From the NCBI GenBank assembly GCA_047967505.1, contig CM106541.1: 64,000 nt of DNA. One strand, given 5' to 3'. A program made the position numbers and the translations under genes. Position 1 is the stretch's first letter; every line of letters begins with the position of its first letter. Under the pieces are notes generated by a model, which saw nothing but the letters and a program-made list of their open reading frames with translations, made no database searches and was not told the origin of the DNA. This document shows, piece after piece, positions 12,054-23,529 of the stretch. This stretch comes from Dipteris shenzhenensis. Lineage: Eukaryota; Polypodiophyta; Polypodiopsida; Gleicheniales.

Positions 12054-12360
12054 TCATAAATTCTTTGGGAAACTTCATTTTGCTTGTCCTTATACTTTTC
12101 ACATCTTTGCTCCTATGGTCTTGGCGAATTGTCCGCCTCATTTATCGCCAAGGCATTCTCAACTTCTTTTCTTTTGGTTATTTTGTATGGAGTTGTGGAT
12201 ACCTTTACTTTTTTCTTTTCAGTTGTTATGATGGGCATTTCTTCATTCCAATCATTTAGTTTTTTAGATATTCTTCTTTCATAAGTATTCATTTTTCATG
12301 AATTCTTTGGGAAAGGGGGAAATTTTGTTGTATACTTTCCTCATCTTTGCTCCTATGGTC
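12054..12360 (-). pseudogene. Tandem coding-like repeat, left part
   Basis: Contains one complete unit of a roughly 243-bp tandem repeat and the start of a second. The unit starts near AAATTCTTTGGGAAA. The minus strand reads a recognisable block (NDWNEEMPIITTEK, then ITKRKEVENALAI), matching the blocks at 15476-15932. Stops interrupt it, so it is decayed. The second unit is cut at 12360 by TR-GAG2. No family was recognised. Confidence 0.5.
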
Positions 12361-12941
12361 TGTTGGAAATTACCCAACAGAGGGTACGCACAACGAAAGA
12401 CTGATAGTATTGCCCAGGAGCTCACACAGTGTGGTGTGGGGTGTGGAATCACAAACTTCTTAACTTATATGCATAGATGTGCAGGCCAGTAAATAGACAA
12501 TGCTCAGAGACAAATATAGAAGCAACACTTTATATTTCTGTTCGTCCAGAAACTAGGACAAGATACAATACCAAAAGGTTCTTCAACTACAAGCTTGGCA
12601 CTTCTAGATCTCTAAGCCCGCGTGCTACACCTCGAGCATATGTAGACTCTCTGTCTAGATCCCTTCCACCTTAGCCCGTATGCACAGTCCTTGAGGTGCC
12701 TCTGCCAGGCTGCTGTGCTGCCCACATGGCAGCCCATGTGCTGCCCATGTGGCAGCCCCTTTAGCCCTCTCCCTGTGAGATGCTGCCCATGTGGCAGCCC
12801 CTTTAGCCCTCTCCCTGTGAGATGCTGCCCATGTGGCAGCCCCCTCTCCACCATGAGTCTTTTGGGCACATGCCCTAGGTCTCCCTCCCCCATGCTCTCT
12901 TCATATGGGGGCTTACAGATGGGGAGGTGACCTTTCCAAAA
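12361..12941 (-). repeat. 3' LTR of TR-GAG2
   Basis: Begins TGTTGGAAATTACCC and ends TTTCCAAAA before the reversed polypurine tract CCCCCTCTCACCGAC. It carries an internal duplication: GTGAGATGCTGCCC units with TGTGGCAGCCCC repeat three to four times at about 12710-12845. These are missing from the right LTR, which explains the length difference (581 against 450 bp). Confidence 0.85.
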
Positions 12942-13273
12942 CCCCCTCTCACCGACACATCCAGGTCCAATGCCAACACGTCGATGACGATGCTCCAGTA
13001 ACTTCCTGGCATTTCGATGTTGCAATCTTTTCCTGGCTTTTCATCTAGTGGTTCCTACTCCACCAGGCCTGGTTCCACTCCTGCACACCATCCTGGTACA
13101 CAGGTCCATCTTTGGTAGCACCTCTTGGCACCACCTCCTTCAGTCACGTTCTCGCCTTCGAACTCGAGCAATCCAGTCGTCACGATCTTTCAATTGTTTC
13201 CCTCATAATGAGTGAACAACTTGGAGTCTTCCACACACCATGCTTTGAGGGTCTGTTTCAACCCGTCCTTCCA

Positions 13274-14657
13274 TTAGCAAGGTCTACAACCAATGAATAT
13301 TTCCAGATAACCTGGACCATGAACTCTCGCTGAGTTCTTAAGCAGGTACTCTTCTGGCTTTAGTACTCTTTGTCCATTACCTTCTAGCAATCTGCGTCTG
13401 AGATTTAAAGAAGCACCAATACTTCCCCTTCTGCCTTCGAAGAAGGCCAATTCCTTCCAATCTCGTATCTCCTGAGAAAAATGAAGAACAGAGTCTCTCC
13501 ACAGCATGTGATAAAGGCTCAAATGCAAAATATCAAGTACATACCAGATTGTGGTATTGCCTGTGTGTTTGCTCTGAAAGCAAACCCTGTATCTCATGGA
13601 GGCACCCACCAAGAGCTTGTGTAATCCTGTACTGTCCCTTTCTGAAGTACAGCGTCCATTTGACCATGAGACCCCAGGGCCCTCCATGGAATCCACCCTC
13701 GTGTCAATGTCGATAGCCACACACTTGGAAGGTACCAAGCTCTCCGTGTTGTCTTTCACCTTTACAAAGGTATTTGACTCCTCGTCGACCCACATCTTTA
13801 TGTCAGACATTCTCACTGTGATTTCTTGGTCAACATATGTGACCTCGGTAACACTCGGTGATGTCACTAGGAACAACTCTTTGATTACCACATTTGCTTT
13901 GGCCTCTCCCTCTGAATCTGAGTCGGACTCCTTTTTGTTTTTCCAATCCGCCTTTTTCTTTTTGCGGTCCTTTGCAAAATGTCTTGGCGTATCACAGTAG
14001 AAGCAATTCTTCTGCTTCCTCTTTAAAGTCTCTTCGTCGTCAGAGTCATCTTTCTTGGACTTGCCACCGTTAGGCTTGCCCTTTCCTTTACCAACGTAAT
14101 CCTTCGCCAGCATCGCCTTGTCGTCTTTGTCGTCGTTGTAGAGCTTCTCCCGAGCTTAGTAATGGACCAAACTCCTCAAACGTCAAAGGTTTGGTCCTCT
14201 GTCCTGCCGTCACGGTCGTAACAAAGTTCTTGAAACTCCGAGGTAGTCTCCTCAGTACCATCAAGGCCAAATGGCATGAGTCTGTCTTGTGACCCACTGT
14301 TGCCAGCTGATCCCTCACCACCTTGACCTTCGTCAAGTGGCTATGTACCGTATCTCCTTCTTCCATATCAAGATTGTAGAGTTGATGCTGAAGAAGCAAA
14401 ATCCGAGAGGTGTTGTCCGTCTCGTATAGATCCTTTAGAGTGACCCACACCTCTACTGACGTCTCGGCCATCTGGATATGTGGAAGAACAGAGTCCGCCG
14501 TAGTCCCTATCAGTAATGCCAGGGCATGGGCATCTCTGTCTTCCCAAGCTTCGAGCTCCTCTTTGTCTATTGCCATGACTATCTTCCCTTGCATGTCCAC
14601 CATGTCCTCCGGCTTCGTCTCCACTCCCGTTGTCAGCTTCCATAACTTTCGAGCCAC
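13274..14657 (-). pseudogene. TR-GAG2 gag with zinc knuckle and C-terminal extension
   Basis: Two minus-strand frames. The upstream one (14088-14657) carries the copia-type gag body (WVTLKDLYETDNTSRI, HLTKVKVVRDQLATVGH, FVTTVTAG). The downstream one (13274-14113) starts with a K/D/E-rich linker and a knuckle CFYCDTPRHFAKDR, in which the last zinc-binding C of CCHC is R. About 200 residues of an unrecognised extension follow. A frameshift separates the frames near 14100. No DSG protease motif follows. The gag core resembles that of TR-GAG1, so both belong to related gag-only families. Start is uncertain because the frame opens upstream of the first M. Confidence 0.8.
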
Positions 14658-15011
14658 TAAATGGCTCCGGATTTTTACCTTCTAGATCGGGTAGTTAGTC
14701 TCGTCTAGTTTCCCAGACTCTCTGAAGTTAGGGGTAGTGAATGAGAAAACTGGGGGGAGGAGGAAGGGAGAGCAGGAGTTGAAGAGGCTGTAGAGGTTGA
14801 CATCTTTGTTATATGACACATCAAAGTCAACCAAACTCAATTTTTAGTAGACCAGAACTCTGAACGCACTTGATTGAACCTGAGTCACCCTCCTTCTCGC
14901 AAGGGCACAATCCTCCAGTCGTGGAAGTCGATTCCCAAGAACGTTTGAATCAGGGTCGTCCTTCAGCAAGGTCCTTGCCTTCAGGCTCCCACACCTGTGA
15001 GCCTCGTACTT

Positions 15012-15025
15012 GGGCTCTAATGCTA
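15012..15025 (-). other. Decayed primer-binding site of TR-GAG2
   Basis: The complement resembles TGGTATCAGAGCCC with several substitutions (GGGCTCTAATGCTA on the + strand). It abuts the LTR at 15026. Confidence 0.6.
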
Positions 15026-15475
15026 TGTTGGAAATTACCCAACAGAGGGTATGCACAGTGGAAGACTGATAGTATTGCCCAGGAGCTCACACAGTGTGGT
15101 GTGGGGTGTGGAATCACAAACTTCTTAACTTATGTGTATAGATGTGCAAGCCAGTAAATAGACAATGCTCAAAGACAAATATAGAAGCAACACTTTATAC
15201 TTCCGTCCGTCGAGAAACTAGGATAAGATACAATACCAAAAGGTTCTTCAACTACAAGCCTGGCACTTCTAGATCTCTGAGGCCGCGTGCTCCACCTCGA
15301 GCATATGTAGACTCTCTGTCTAGATCCCTTCCACCTTGCTGTCCGGAAGCTAGCCTAGGTGGGCAGCCACTCTAGCTCAGTCTGCAGCTTCTCCTAGGTC
15401 ACCTTGTCCTAGGTCTCCCTCCCCCATGCTCTCCTAATATGGGGGCTTATAGATGGGGAGGTGACCTTTCCAACG
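15026..15475 (-). repeat. 5' LTR of TR-GAG2
   Basis: Starts TGTTGGAAATTACCC and ends TTTCCAACG, with terminal CA mutated to CG, directly before the TGGTC duplication. Close to the left LTR outside the length-variable block. Confidence 0.85.
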
Positions 15476-15932
15476 TGGTCTTGGCAAATTGTCCACCTCA
15501 TTTTTCACCAAGGCATTCTCAACTTCTTTTCTTTTGGTTATTTTGTATGGAGTTGTGGATACCTTTACTTTTTTCTTTTTCCATTGTCATAATGGGCATT
15601 TCTTCATTCCAATCATATAGTTCTTTAGATATTCTTCTTTCACTAGTAGTCATTTTTCATAAATTCTTTGGGAAATTTTGTTTGTCTTGTCCTTATGTTT
15701 TTCTCATCTTTGCTCCTACAGTTAGAGGAGCAATTGCTCTTATTGGAATGGTACTTGTGATGATTTTTCCGTCCTCATATATCGCGAACACATTCTCAAC
15801 TTCATTTCTTTTTGTTATTGATACAACTATACTTGTTTCTTTTCCCATTGTCATGATGTGCATCTCTTCATTCCAATCATATAGTACTTTAACGCATACA
15901 TGAGAGGGAGGGGTGGGTTTTGCAATTCCCAA
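15476..15932 (-). pseudogene. Tandem coding-like repeat, right part
   Basis: Remainder of the second unit (from 15481) and a third unit. On the minus strand one frame runs from 15932 through YDWNEEMHIMTMGKE, ITKRNEVENVFAIYEDG and a hydrophobic IPIRAIAPLTVGAKM stretch. It reaches a stop, then continues in the same phase into the next YDWNEEMPIMTMEKE block. The same phase across two units argues for a protein made of repeated modules. The family is unknown and no catalytic motif was recognised. Confidence 0.5.
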
Positions 15933-17279
15933 TTCTTTATGTTATCGAGATGTCATGCATCTTTGTATCCCTATCAAGACTTGCATTGCATATCCAGCTT
16001 CCTTTAAGTTTAACTCTTCCACAAAGAAGACATCGGAGAAGCCTCCCCATGGCGTCATCAAGTACGCATGCTCTCTCTTTTCCTTGATTCTCTGCTTCAC
16101 TGCTTCCTAAACTTGGGTGGCCTCTTCTAGCACTGGTCCCTCTCCCTTTAGGGTGCCCTCTACAATAAATAATACTGCTGCATTGGTAGCACTACCATTT
16201 GCGGCAGTTGACATTGGAGACAAAAGCCATAGCTCAAATGTGTTGCCTTTCAATAGAGCAGTCATTGGAACATAGATGCTTCCTCATCCTTGGGAGAGGG
16301 ATAACTATGGAGGTAAGATGTGTCTAAACCGAAGAATTGGCGACCAGTGTAAGTAGGTGCGTGATTGGAAGAGGAAGAGGCAAGCCTATCCAATTCAAGA
16401 GCTCGGGTTTGAACACATGAGCAACGATTTTACATAGAGGAATAACTATGGAGGTAAGACCGCCATCCATCAGGTGCTTGGTCTACCGGAGAAGCTTGAT
16501 CAATGGATGATCACAAGAAAGGACATTTTTTTTCTCTTGGTGATTGAAGCGTGGCATTCTGTTGGAGCGGAGAATTTGTGTCATGGTGATTGTAGCAAAG
16601 GGGTAGTTTAGTGGCTTTGTAATTAGCTTTAGTACATTTTTTCTTCACAGTGATTGAAGCCTAGCATTCTGTTGAAGCGGAGAATTGTGTCATGGTCATT
16701 TGTAACAAAAGGTAGTTTAATGGCTTTTCAATTGGCTTTGTTATTAGCTCTTTGTAGTTTAGGTTGCTAGGAAGATTCCACATGTAGTTTTTGGGGAAAT
16801 TATCCCACATGCAGAGTTGTAAAACAACCTGCCCCAATTTCTATAAAAGGCTTGGCTCATCATATAGTCTTCACAAGAAGTTATAGTTCCAATGAAGAGA
16901 ATGTGGACTACTTTTTAATTAGCCTTCTCCCTTAGTGCTAGCCGTAGTCATGTCTGAGTCTGCCTTTCCAGCTTTGGATGTCCACAAAAACTCAGTACGA
17001 AGACCTTTGTATAAATGGATGCTCAAGTATGTGTGGGTGTGTGGATTTCTATGTGTGAGAAAACAAATGTTTCATACTATGGTCTACAGTCACTGTTGGG
17101 TGCTGATGATATCGGTGGGGATGCCATAGTAGCTAGTCCCTGTTATGAGTGACAGGATTTATGATTTTCAACCTTATGAGTGACTTTCATGAGATTGAAA
17201 TTGCACTGTGTGTTGTGTTTTTAGAGGATGAGTTTGGACATGTTCGTAGTTTCATCTATATATAGGGGATTCAGAGTGA
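15933..17279. other. Mostly unassigned; coding-like traces and a 110-bp tandem duplication
   Basis: 15940-16270 shows coding-like minus-strand text that may be the upstream part of the repeat gene (WGGFSDVFFVEELNL, then YAMQVLIGIQRCM). 16524-16633 is duplicated at 16634-16744 (shared TGATTGAAGC, AGCGGAGAATT and ATGGCTTTT blocks). Nothing was recognised in the rest. Confidence 0.5.
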
Positions 17280-17500
17280 TGGGGCAAGGAGGCTTTCGGG
17301 CAAATCATGCTACACTAATACCCCTTTATACTGAGAGCTTTCATTGAGGAGGCTCGAGCAAAGAAGTAGAGAGTTTATTGTTGCTTGGTGGTTTTGTGCA
17401 AAGCCTTTGACACTGTACCATGAGCCCAACTATTTAGATGACTACTTGATCTAGGGTACGCTTAGAACATCATTTGGGCAATTTGGACACCATATGAGCA
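17280..17500 (+). pseudogene. Short non-LTR reverse transcriptase fragment
   Basis: One frame reads VLCKAFDTVP, then a W-A-I-W-T-P-Y-E-Q-V run with several stops, resembling motif A of LINE reverse transcriptases (F-D-K/R-AFD). Too short and broken to classify. Confidence 0.45.
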
Positions 17501-17860
17501 GGTATGACCTGGTCCACCTCTTGACAAGCAAGTGGAATGGATAAAGCCTTAAGGCTATACTGAAAAGGTGACAGTCTGTCCATCTGTAAGGTTGCAAACC
17601 ATCTGCGCGTCTAGCTCCTCTGATCCCCCTTTGCCTCCAATGCCATAGATGATACCAGGCTAGCCATGGCAATCTATGTTGTCCGCATGTGTGGTATCAA
17701 AATCCTTGACCCTATGTAGATAAGTAACCACCTAGAAGACTGCATTAAGCTGTAGAGGGATAGCCCTAAACTTTGCTAGTATGATGTGATGTAATGTGGG
17801 ACCGATGACTTGTTGCAGATCATCCGAGCAGGACCAATCTGTCTCCAATAAGGTTGTCCC

Positions 17861-17988
17861 CCGGGGCCACATCTATAGGCATAAAGAGGATAAGCAATGC
17901 TGTGAAAAAACAGAAAGTTGCAACTCCGGGGCCACATCTATAAGCATAAAGAGGATAAGTAATGCTGTGGAAAAACAGAAAGTTATTG
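17861..17988 (+). repeat. 65-bp tandem duplication
   Basis: CCGGGGCCACATCTATA opens both copies (17861 and 17926). Both continue through GCATAAAGAGGATAAG to CAGAAAGTT with only a few differences. Confidence 0.85.
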
Positions 17989-17995
17989 CACAACC

Positions 17996-19870
17996 CAGAT
18001 CAAGAATGGAGTTCAAAAATGCCCTTATCTATGAAAGGGATTTAGAGGAGGTAATGACAAAGGGGAACATGCCATCTACACGCCACGAAATGAAAGAGTA
18101 CATAACAGATATGCTGCTGCCAACAGCCCAAAAATGCTTCACTAAAAGCAAGGGTAGAAGCAAGGGAATGCAATGTAAATACTGGTATGACCAGGATTGT
18201 AAGGATGTAAATAAAGTATGGAAGATAGCACTCACAATGGAAAAGGAGAGCAAAGCTCGAATGTACAAGCAAGTGGTAAGGAACCAAAAATGATTATTTA
18301 TCAAGAGTAAGCAGCTTGAAAGTGCTGAAACAAAATCTTTAAATTTTTTTTCAACAATTACATGGCAAAAAACCCGAAGAAAGGAACACATGTTGGAAGG
18401 ACATATACAGTTTGTCAAAAGCTTATACGAAAGGGACGGGGAAGAGAAGAAGATAGTCACAAATACACCATTAAAGCAACAGATGGAATCATAACAGAGG
18501 AAGACACAAAAAAAGGCTTGAAAAAACTAACTAATGGGAAGGCCCCAGATATACAAGGGCTGGTAGCCGAAATGTTGACATGGGGAGGCATAAAGACAAA
18601 GAAAATGCTTACTAAGCTTAGGAATATGGCGTTAGAAGAAGGATTCCCAGTAGATCGGCAGATTAGTAGGATTGTACCAATTCATAAGGGGGGAGATAGC
18701 AAGATGGCAAAGAATTATGGTGAGTAGCCTAATGGCACTTTTCGCTCATGGTGAGTAGCATAATGGCAAAGCTATATGGCACTATTCTTGAGCGAAAAAT
18801 CAGCACATGAGCAGCAGAACAAGGGGTCAGGACACTATCCCAAGTAGGGTTTCTTCCCAAACTCTCAACAGCTGATCATTTGGTGGCCATAAGGGCTGCA
18901 ACTGAAGGGGCCGAGTATAAGAAAGAGGCTGTCTAGGGTTGCTTTGTAGACTTCAGGAAAGCCTTCGATACAGTCCCATGTACGAAATTATGGGAAAAAC
19001 TGGAAAAGCTCGAAGTCCCTCAAGAGCTTGTGCAACCGCTGGTAGATGGATCATGCTCTACAGGAAAAGCTGTAATGAGCAGTGACAAAGGGGTTAAGCA
19101 AGGCTGCCCCCTCTCACCAACACTTTTTGGTCTCTTTATCGGTGATTTGGAGGGATGGATGAGAATATACAGCAAGGAAGGTGTTCGGATTGTTGCTATG
19201 CTTTGATAATGCTTATCTACACAGACGATGTGGTATTCTTCGCAAAGAGCTGGATGCACTGAGAGAATTCTTCCAGCACTCAGGAATGCAGGGTCAACAT
19301 AGATAAGACAAAGGTAATTGTGACCGGAACACGTAATAGACAAGTAGATATCACCTTTGAAGGGAAGCCCTTGGAAACAGTCAACACACATAAATATATG
19401 GGACTGGATTTCATCGACAACTATAAGTGGAATGCATGTGTGGAAAGAAGGATTCTGGGGGGGTTGAAAGCCTTATATAGCTTCCACAATAAATGCAGGA
19501 AGACTCATTTGTGGAATTGGGAGATGAGAAAGTCTTTGTACACCATGCTTGTATAAACAATAATACTCTATGAACGCCCAGCTTGGGCACCAGAGCTATC
19601 CAAGATGTATTGTCAATGCATGCGTGGAAAGAAGGATTCTGGGGGGTTTGAATGTCTTATATAGTGTCCAAAATAAATGCCGGAAGACTCATCTGTGGAA
19701 TTGGGAGATGAGAAAGTTTCTGTACACCATGCTTGTATAGACAGTAATACTCCATGGATGCCTAGCTTAGGCACCAGGATTATCCCGGATGTATTGGGAA
19801 ATGATAGAAACTCTACAAAAACATTTTCTGATAGGGGAGTTAGGGATAAAGGCACAAACACCTACTAGCT
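17996..19870 (+). pseudogene. LINE-type reverse transcriptase relic
   Basis: Scattered frames follow the non-LTR order: a K-rich linker (18000-18290), NGKAPD (18536), ISRIVPIHKGGD (18660-18700), FVDFRKAFDTVP (motif A, near 18940), KGVKQGCPLSPTLFGLF (motif B, near 19090), IYTDDVVFF (motif C, near 19215), then VNTHKYMGLDF with the C-terminal WNWEMRKSLYTML. At least six frameshifts or stops break it, including a TAG just before motif A. No endonuclease or poly-A tail was identified. Clade not assigned. Confidence 0.75.
19431..19798 (+). repeat. 184-bp tandem duplication in the LINE 3' part
   Basis: Copies start AATGCATG at 19431 and 19615 and share GGAAAGAAGGATTCTGGGGGG and the coding block for NKCRKTHLWNWEMRK. 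Both retain the same reading of the C-terminal motif, so this is a local duplication after insertion or in the source copy. Confidence 0.85.
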
Positions 19871-19953
19871 GAAACAGGAATGATACTTCTAGAAGGGGAA
19901 GCATTATGCCAATTCATGGCTTTACCTCAACAAAGTAAAGGAAGATTGGATAA

Positions 19954-20621
19954 GGTTTTGCCTATTTGGTGCAAACTATTCTGCATGTTTTGGCTATTCT
20001 ACTTCATGAGCATGCTCTAGTTTGGGTCTGCGATTTACTTCACTAATACTTGTGTGCACAAGCGATAGAATAAGATTTGTTTATGCATCGTGTGAAGCCT
20101 TGGGACAAGTCTTCTGCTGTGGGAGTTGGCTAGGGCAAGTCGGCTCTCTTTTCTATGAAACTCACTGATGAGTAGTACTTTTAAGTTCCTGAGTAGATTT
20201 GACTGAGCAACCTCAATCAATAATTGGGTTTCTCAATCGGAGCACGCAGGTTGACAAGGTTGGAGGTGCTAACGGAGGTAGTATTTTGGAGGTGTACATC
20301 ACACATGCTGCTAGATGGTAGTACAGTGAGCATACCGTTTTGTATCAGGGTTTGCCTATTTGGTGCAATCTATTCTGCATGTTTTGGCTATTCTACTTCA
20401 TGAGCATGCTGTAGTTTGGGTCTGTGATTTGCTTCACCTTTACTTGTGTGCACAAGAGATGGAATGAGATTTTTTAATGCATTGTGTGAACCCTTGGGAC
20501 AAGTCTTCCGTGGGAGTTGGCTACAGCAAACAGCTCTTTTTTCTAAGAAACTCATGCCTGGATACTGATGAGTAGTATTCTGAAGCTCCTGGGTAGATTT
20601 GACTGAACAACCTCAATAAAT
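19954..20621 (+). repeat. Direct repeat, about 270 bp, offset 394 bp
   Basis: TTTGCCTATTTGGTGCAA starts the homology at 19957 and 20351. The copies stay alignable to CAACCTCAAT(C/A)AA at about 20221 and 20620, with roughly 10 percent differences by eye. No coding pattern, TG/CA ends or primer-binding site, so it is not called an LTR pair. Confidence 0.8.
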
Positions 20622-22639
20622 GTGACCCCCTCCCCCCCGCCCCCCCAAAACCGGCCCGCCTGAAGAAGTGCATCGAACATTTGGCGACAACTTATCTTTT
20701 AGACAATTTTCCATATACTTATGCCAGGTATAGTGCAGTCGAGTGCAACATTTGGCTATAAAATGGCTTTAAAAACTCAATTTTATCAAACTTTGATGAT
20801 AATTTTCCATTTTGGAGCAACAAAAGATCATGATATTTTTGCCAGGATTCCTTGGGTATTTAACCCCCAAAAAAACTTTTGACCTCAACCCATTAACAAA
20901 GGGTTAAACATCATTATCTGTGCATGAGTGGAATTTTTTTATCATGTTGGGTCAAAGAAAGGGAGAAATTTGGAATTGGGGGGGGGGGGATCAGAGCTGA
21001 AGCTGAGAATAGTCAAATGCTGAAAAGGCACTTTCGTGAGCTAAAATATATTATAGCCTCTTTCATTGTCAAAATACTGATAATATTTCTCATGATGCAT
21101 ATATCTATTTGCCTGCTGTATGATTTGTACTGCTGTCTGCATCTCTTGTAACAGGTCAGAATAGGGTACTACTAGGCTGCTGTACTGCAAAAGTGGAAAC
21201 TGGACTGGACATATGGTGAGATATCTTCACCCATAAAGATGGTGACAGATGATGTGACGGCAGAGGCAGTTGAGAAATTGAATGTACTACACATTTTTTG
21301 TAAAACCTTTTTTTTCAAAAACAGGTTGAAGATTAAGATCTCCTACATAATTGTGCATGAGCATGATTTATACACAATTTTTATTTTATGTGAGGTGGTA
21401 CGATTAGGTACCGAAACCTCCAAAGAGTGATGAGGGCACTCGTGTTCATGTATGCACTATTGCATTTGCATGCATATACCCATTCCATAGTTCACGGCCT
21501 TTCTCTATAGAGATTCTCTTATGAAATAAACTCCACCAGCAGCAACGACAGAATTGAATCTTGTACAAGCAATTGTTTTTTGTTAGAACTTGAAATTTGG
21601 AGATGCTTCAAGAAATGGTAAAAGATTGAGCAGTGAACCATCTCCTGTATCTCCATGATGGAATGTGTTGTTATGTCAGGAGTATGCTTTATTGTCACAT
21701 TTGGCCTCTTGCAAGAATGAGGAACATTTTTGCTCCTTACAAATTATCAAGTTTATGATCATGGCTAATTGTTGGGCCTAGTGTTCGTTTACACAATTAT
21801 GCATTAGCATGATTAATGTGTGAAATTTACTTGCATGATAAGTTGTCAGTATTCCTATTCAACCTGAGGTCGATATTCAATCATGCACGGTGCAGATAGT
21901 TCTAAACTTGGTAATGATTTTACAATGAGGCTGTAGCCTTTCTACACTTGGTAATGATTTTACAATGAGGGTGTAGCCTTTGTCCCTAGTTGAATATGTA
22001 AGTTATCATACTTGTTTAGCCGTTATCAAGGTTCGTGGAAACTATTTTTAATGTATATTCGATTTGGCTTTTAGGGAATATTAAAATAGAGGACTAAAAT
22101 TGTAGGTTATCTCCTTGTCTAAATAATTATGTTCACGTATGTACATGTGCGATTGCATGAAATTGTCCATGCATAGTTTGTCGCCCTTTTTCTTCTAGGT
22201 CAAACTTCGATTCCTCCTTAAGTTCTTGTCTAGTTTTATCAAAATAGCACAACTTTTACAGTATTGGGACTTTGAACTATGTTAAGGTGAATAATAGAGT
22301 GTGCTTGTTGATGAATGCTTTGCTCCCCTCCCTCCTTTTTAACCCTTATCCAAATAGTTTGTTCTTTTATTAACATTGCTAGGGGTCTTAGCAAGAGGTT
22401 AAGTTAAAGGCTATTTTGGGGTTAGTGTTAATTTTTTGGGCTTGGGTCCCTCAAATTATGATGTGATGGCTACCATCCTTTGTTTAGTTAGTTTTGTTAG
22501 CATGATGTCTTATGTTCTAATGGTCATGCTTTGCCCTTGTCTTTCATGCTCTATTTGCTTTTTGTAGTGTATTATCTCTGAGTATCTATTGGACATGTGA
22601 GCAACAAATGCTACAAACACCTTCCCAACTGTAGATGCG
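20622..22639. other. Unassigned AT-rich DNA with minor repeats
   Basis: Contains a C-rich run (20627-20648), a G-run (20980-20990) and a 41-bp tandem pair at about 21902-21985 (ACTTGGTAATGATTTTAC). No gene recognised. Confidence 0.5.
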
Positions 22640-23116
22640 TGTGGTGGGGAAAATCACCTTGAGACCCTTGTAGTGATAATTAGTGCATTTGGTGGATGAG
22701 ATTGCTATATGCGGCATTGTACATGCACAATGGTTTTTCTTCCTTCAGCGTTTCATGAAGACTTTGAAGGGTTGCGTGAGGCAAAATGCAAGGACCGAAG
22801 GTAGCATGGTCGAGGGTTGGTTGCTACAAGAGTCACTTGTATATATTTTTGAGTTTCTTGTTGATGTGGATAGCTCTCTCCCACGATTATGGAGAGATGG
22901 TGAAGACCTAAGGATGATCTCTATTGTGCCTCAAGAAAAAGGACAGAGCAAAGTAGAGTTGCTTGATAATATCAACCTCTATTGCATGCTTAATGGTGAT
23001 GTGATGAAAACATGGGTGACAAGCTACGAGGATGCAAAGGCAAGAAGACAAGGAGAAAGATTTTCTTTCCCTCCCATCTCTCCATCCTATCCTACATTCT
23101 CCCTCTTCATCTCAAG
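22640..23116 (+). pseudogene. CACTA transposase fragment, DUF4218 domain
   Basis: The frame from about 22680 reads HLVDEIAICG, then FMKTLKG, ARTEGSMVEGWLLQESL and LPRLWRDGEDLR. This is the DUF4218 region found downstream of the Transposase_21 core in plant En/Spm-like (CACTA) transposases. The upstream catalytic part is missing on this strand. The frame stays open to a possible splice donor (AG|GTTAGA, near 23117). It may continue into small exons at 23435-23498 and 24266-24395. No start codon can be assigned. Confidence 0.78.
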
Positions 23117-23434
23117 GTTAGAATTTCTCTCATCTACTTCTATTTCAAGATTTTGTTGTTTCTTTGTCTTTCCTTCTCTCTCTCCTCTAGTTTCTCTTCC
23201 TTTCTCTTACGTTTCTCTCCTCCTTTTCGTGTTCTTTCTCTCAAGGAAAGAATAGTACATGAAAAAAATCATGAAAGAGAGGAGTAGGAAAGTTCTACCT
23301 CTTGTTTTCGTGCTTTGTCCTTGTTTATAGGCTTCTCTTTGTTTCGTCTTCATTCCTTTGATATGTTGCTTCTCCAAACTCCTCCTTTCACTAGTTAGTT
23401 TTCTTTAAAATGCTATGTTTTCTCTCTTTTATAG

Positions 23435-23498
23435 GTAAAAAAACACGAAATTTTGAGCGAGATCATCTGTGGTTGCGTCGAAGACACGTACTTTCTAG
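23435..23498 (+). pseudogene. Candidate small exon of the CACTA gene
   Basis: 64 nt flanked by an acceptor (CTTTTATAG) and a strong donor (AG|GTAAGA). It reads a basic segment (KKTRNFERDHLWLRRRH) in the phase left by the candidate upstream exon. The splice sites are visible; the exon call is inferred. Confidence 0.4.
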
Positions 23499-23529
23499 GT
23501 AAGAACGTGCTCTCTCTCCCCTTCTTTTT

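Larger units (their letters stand above)
12361..15475 (-). mobile_element. TR-GAG2: complete gag-only LTR element
   Basis: Both LTRs (12361-12941, 15026-15475), a primer-binding site, a polypurine tract and a gag are present, and no pol domain was found in the 2-kb interior. It is flanked by a perfect 5-bp target-site duplication, TGGTC (12356-12360 and 15476-15480), so the element boundaries are firm. It sits inside a tandem repeat whose units continue on both sides. Confidence 0.88.

Noticed and set aside
19954-20621. LTR pair of a small element
   Set aside because: No TG...CA ends, primer-binding site or polypurine tract, and only about 120 bp between copies.
22661-22675. CTTGTAGTG as a second CACTA terminus
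   Set aside because: No subterminal repeats next to it, and coding similarity to DUF4218 begins almost immediately after.
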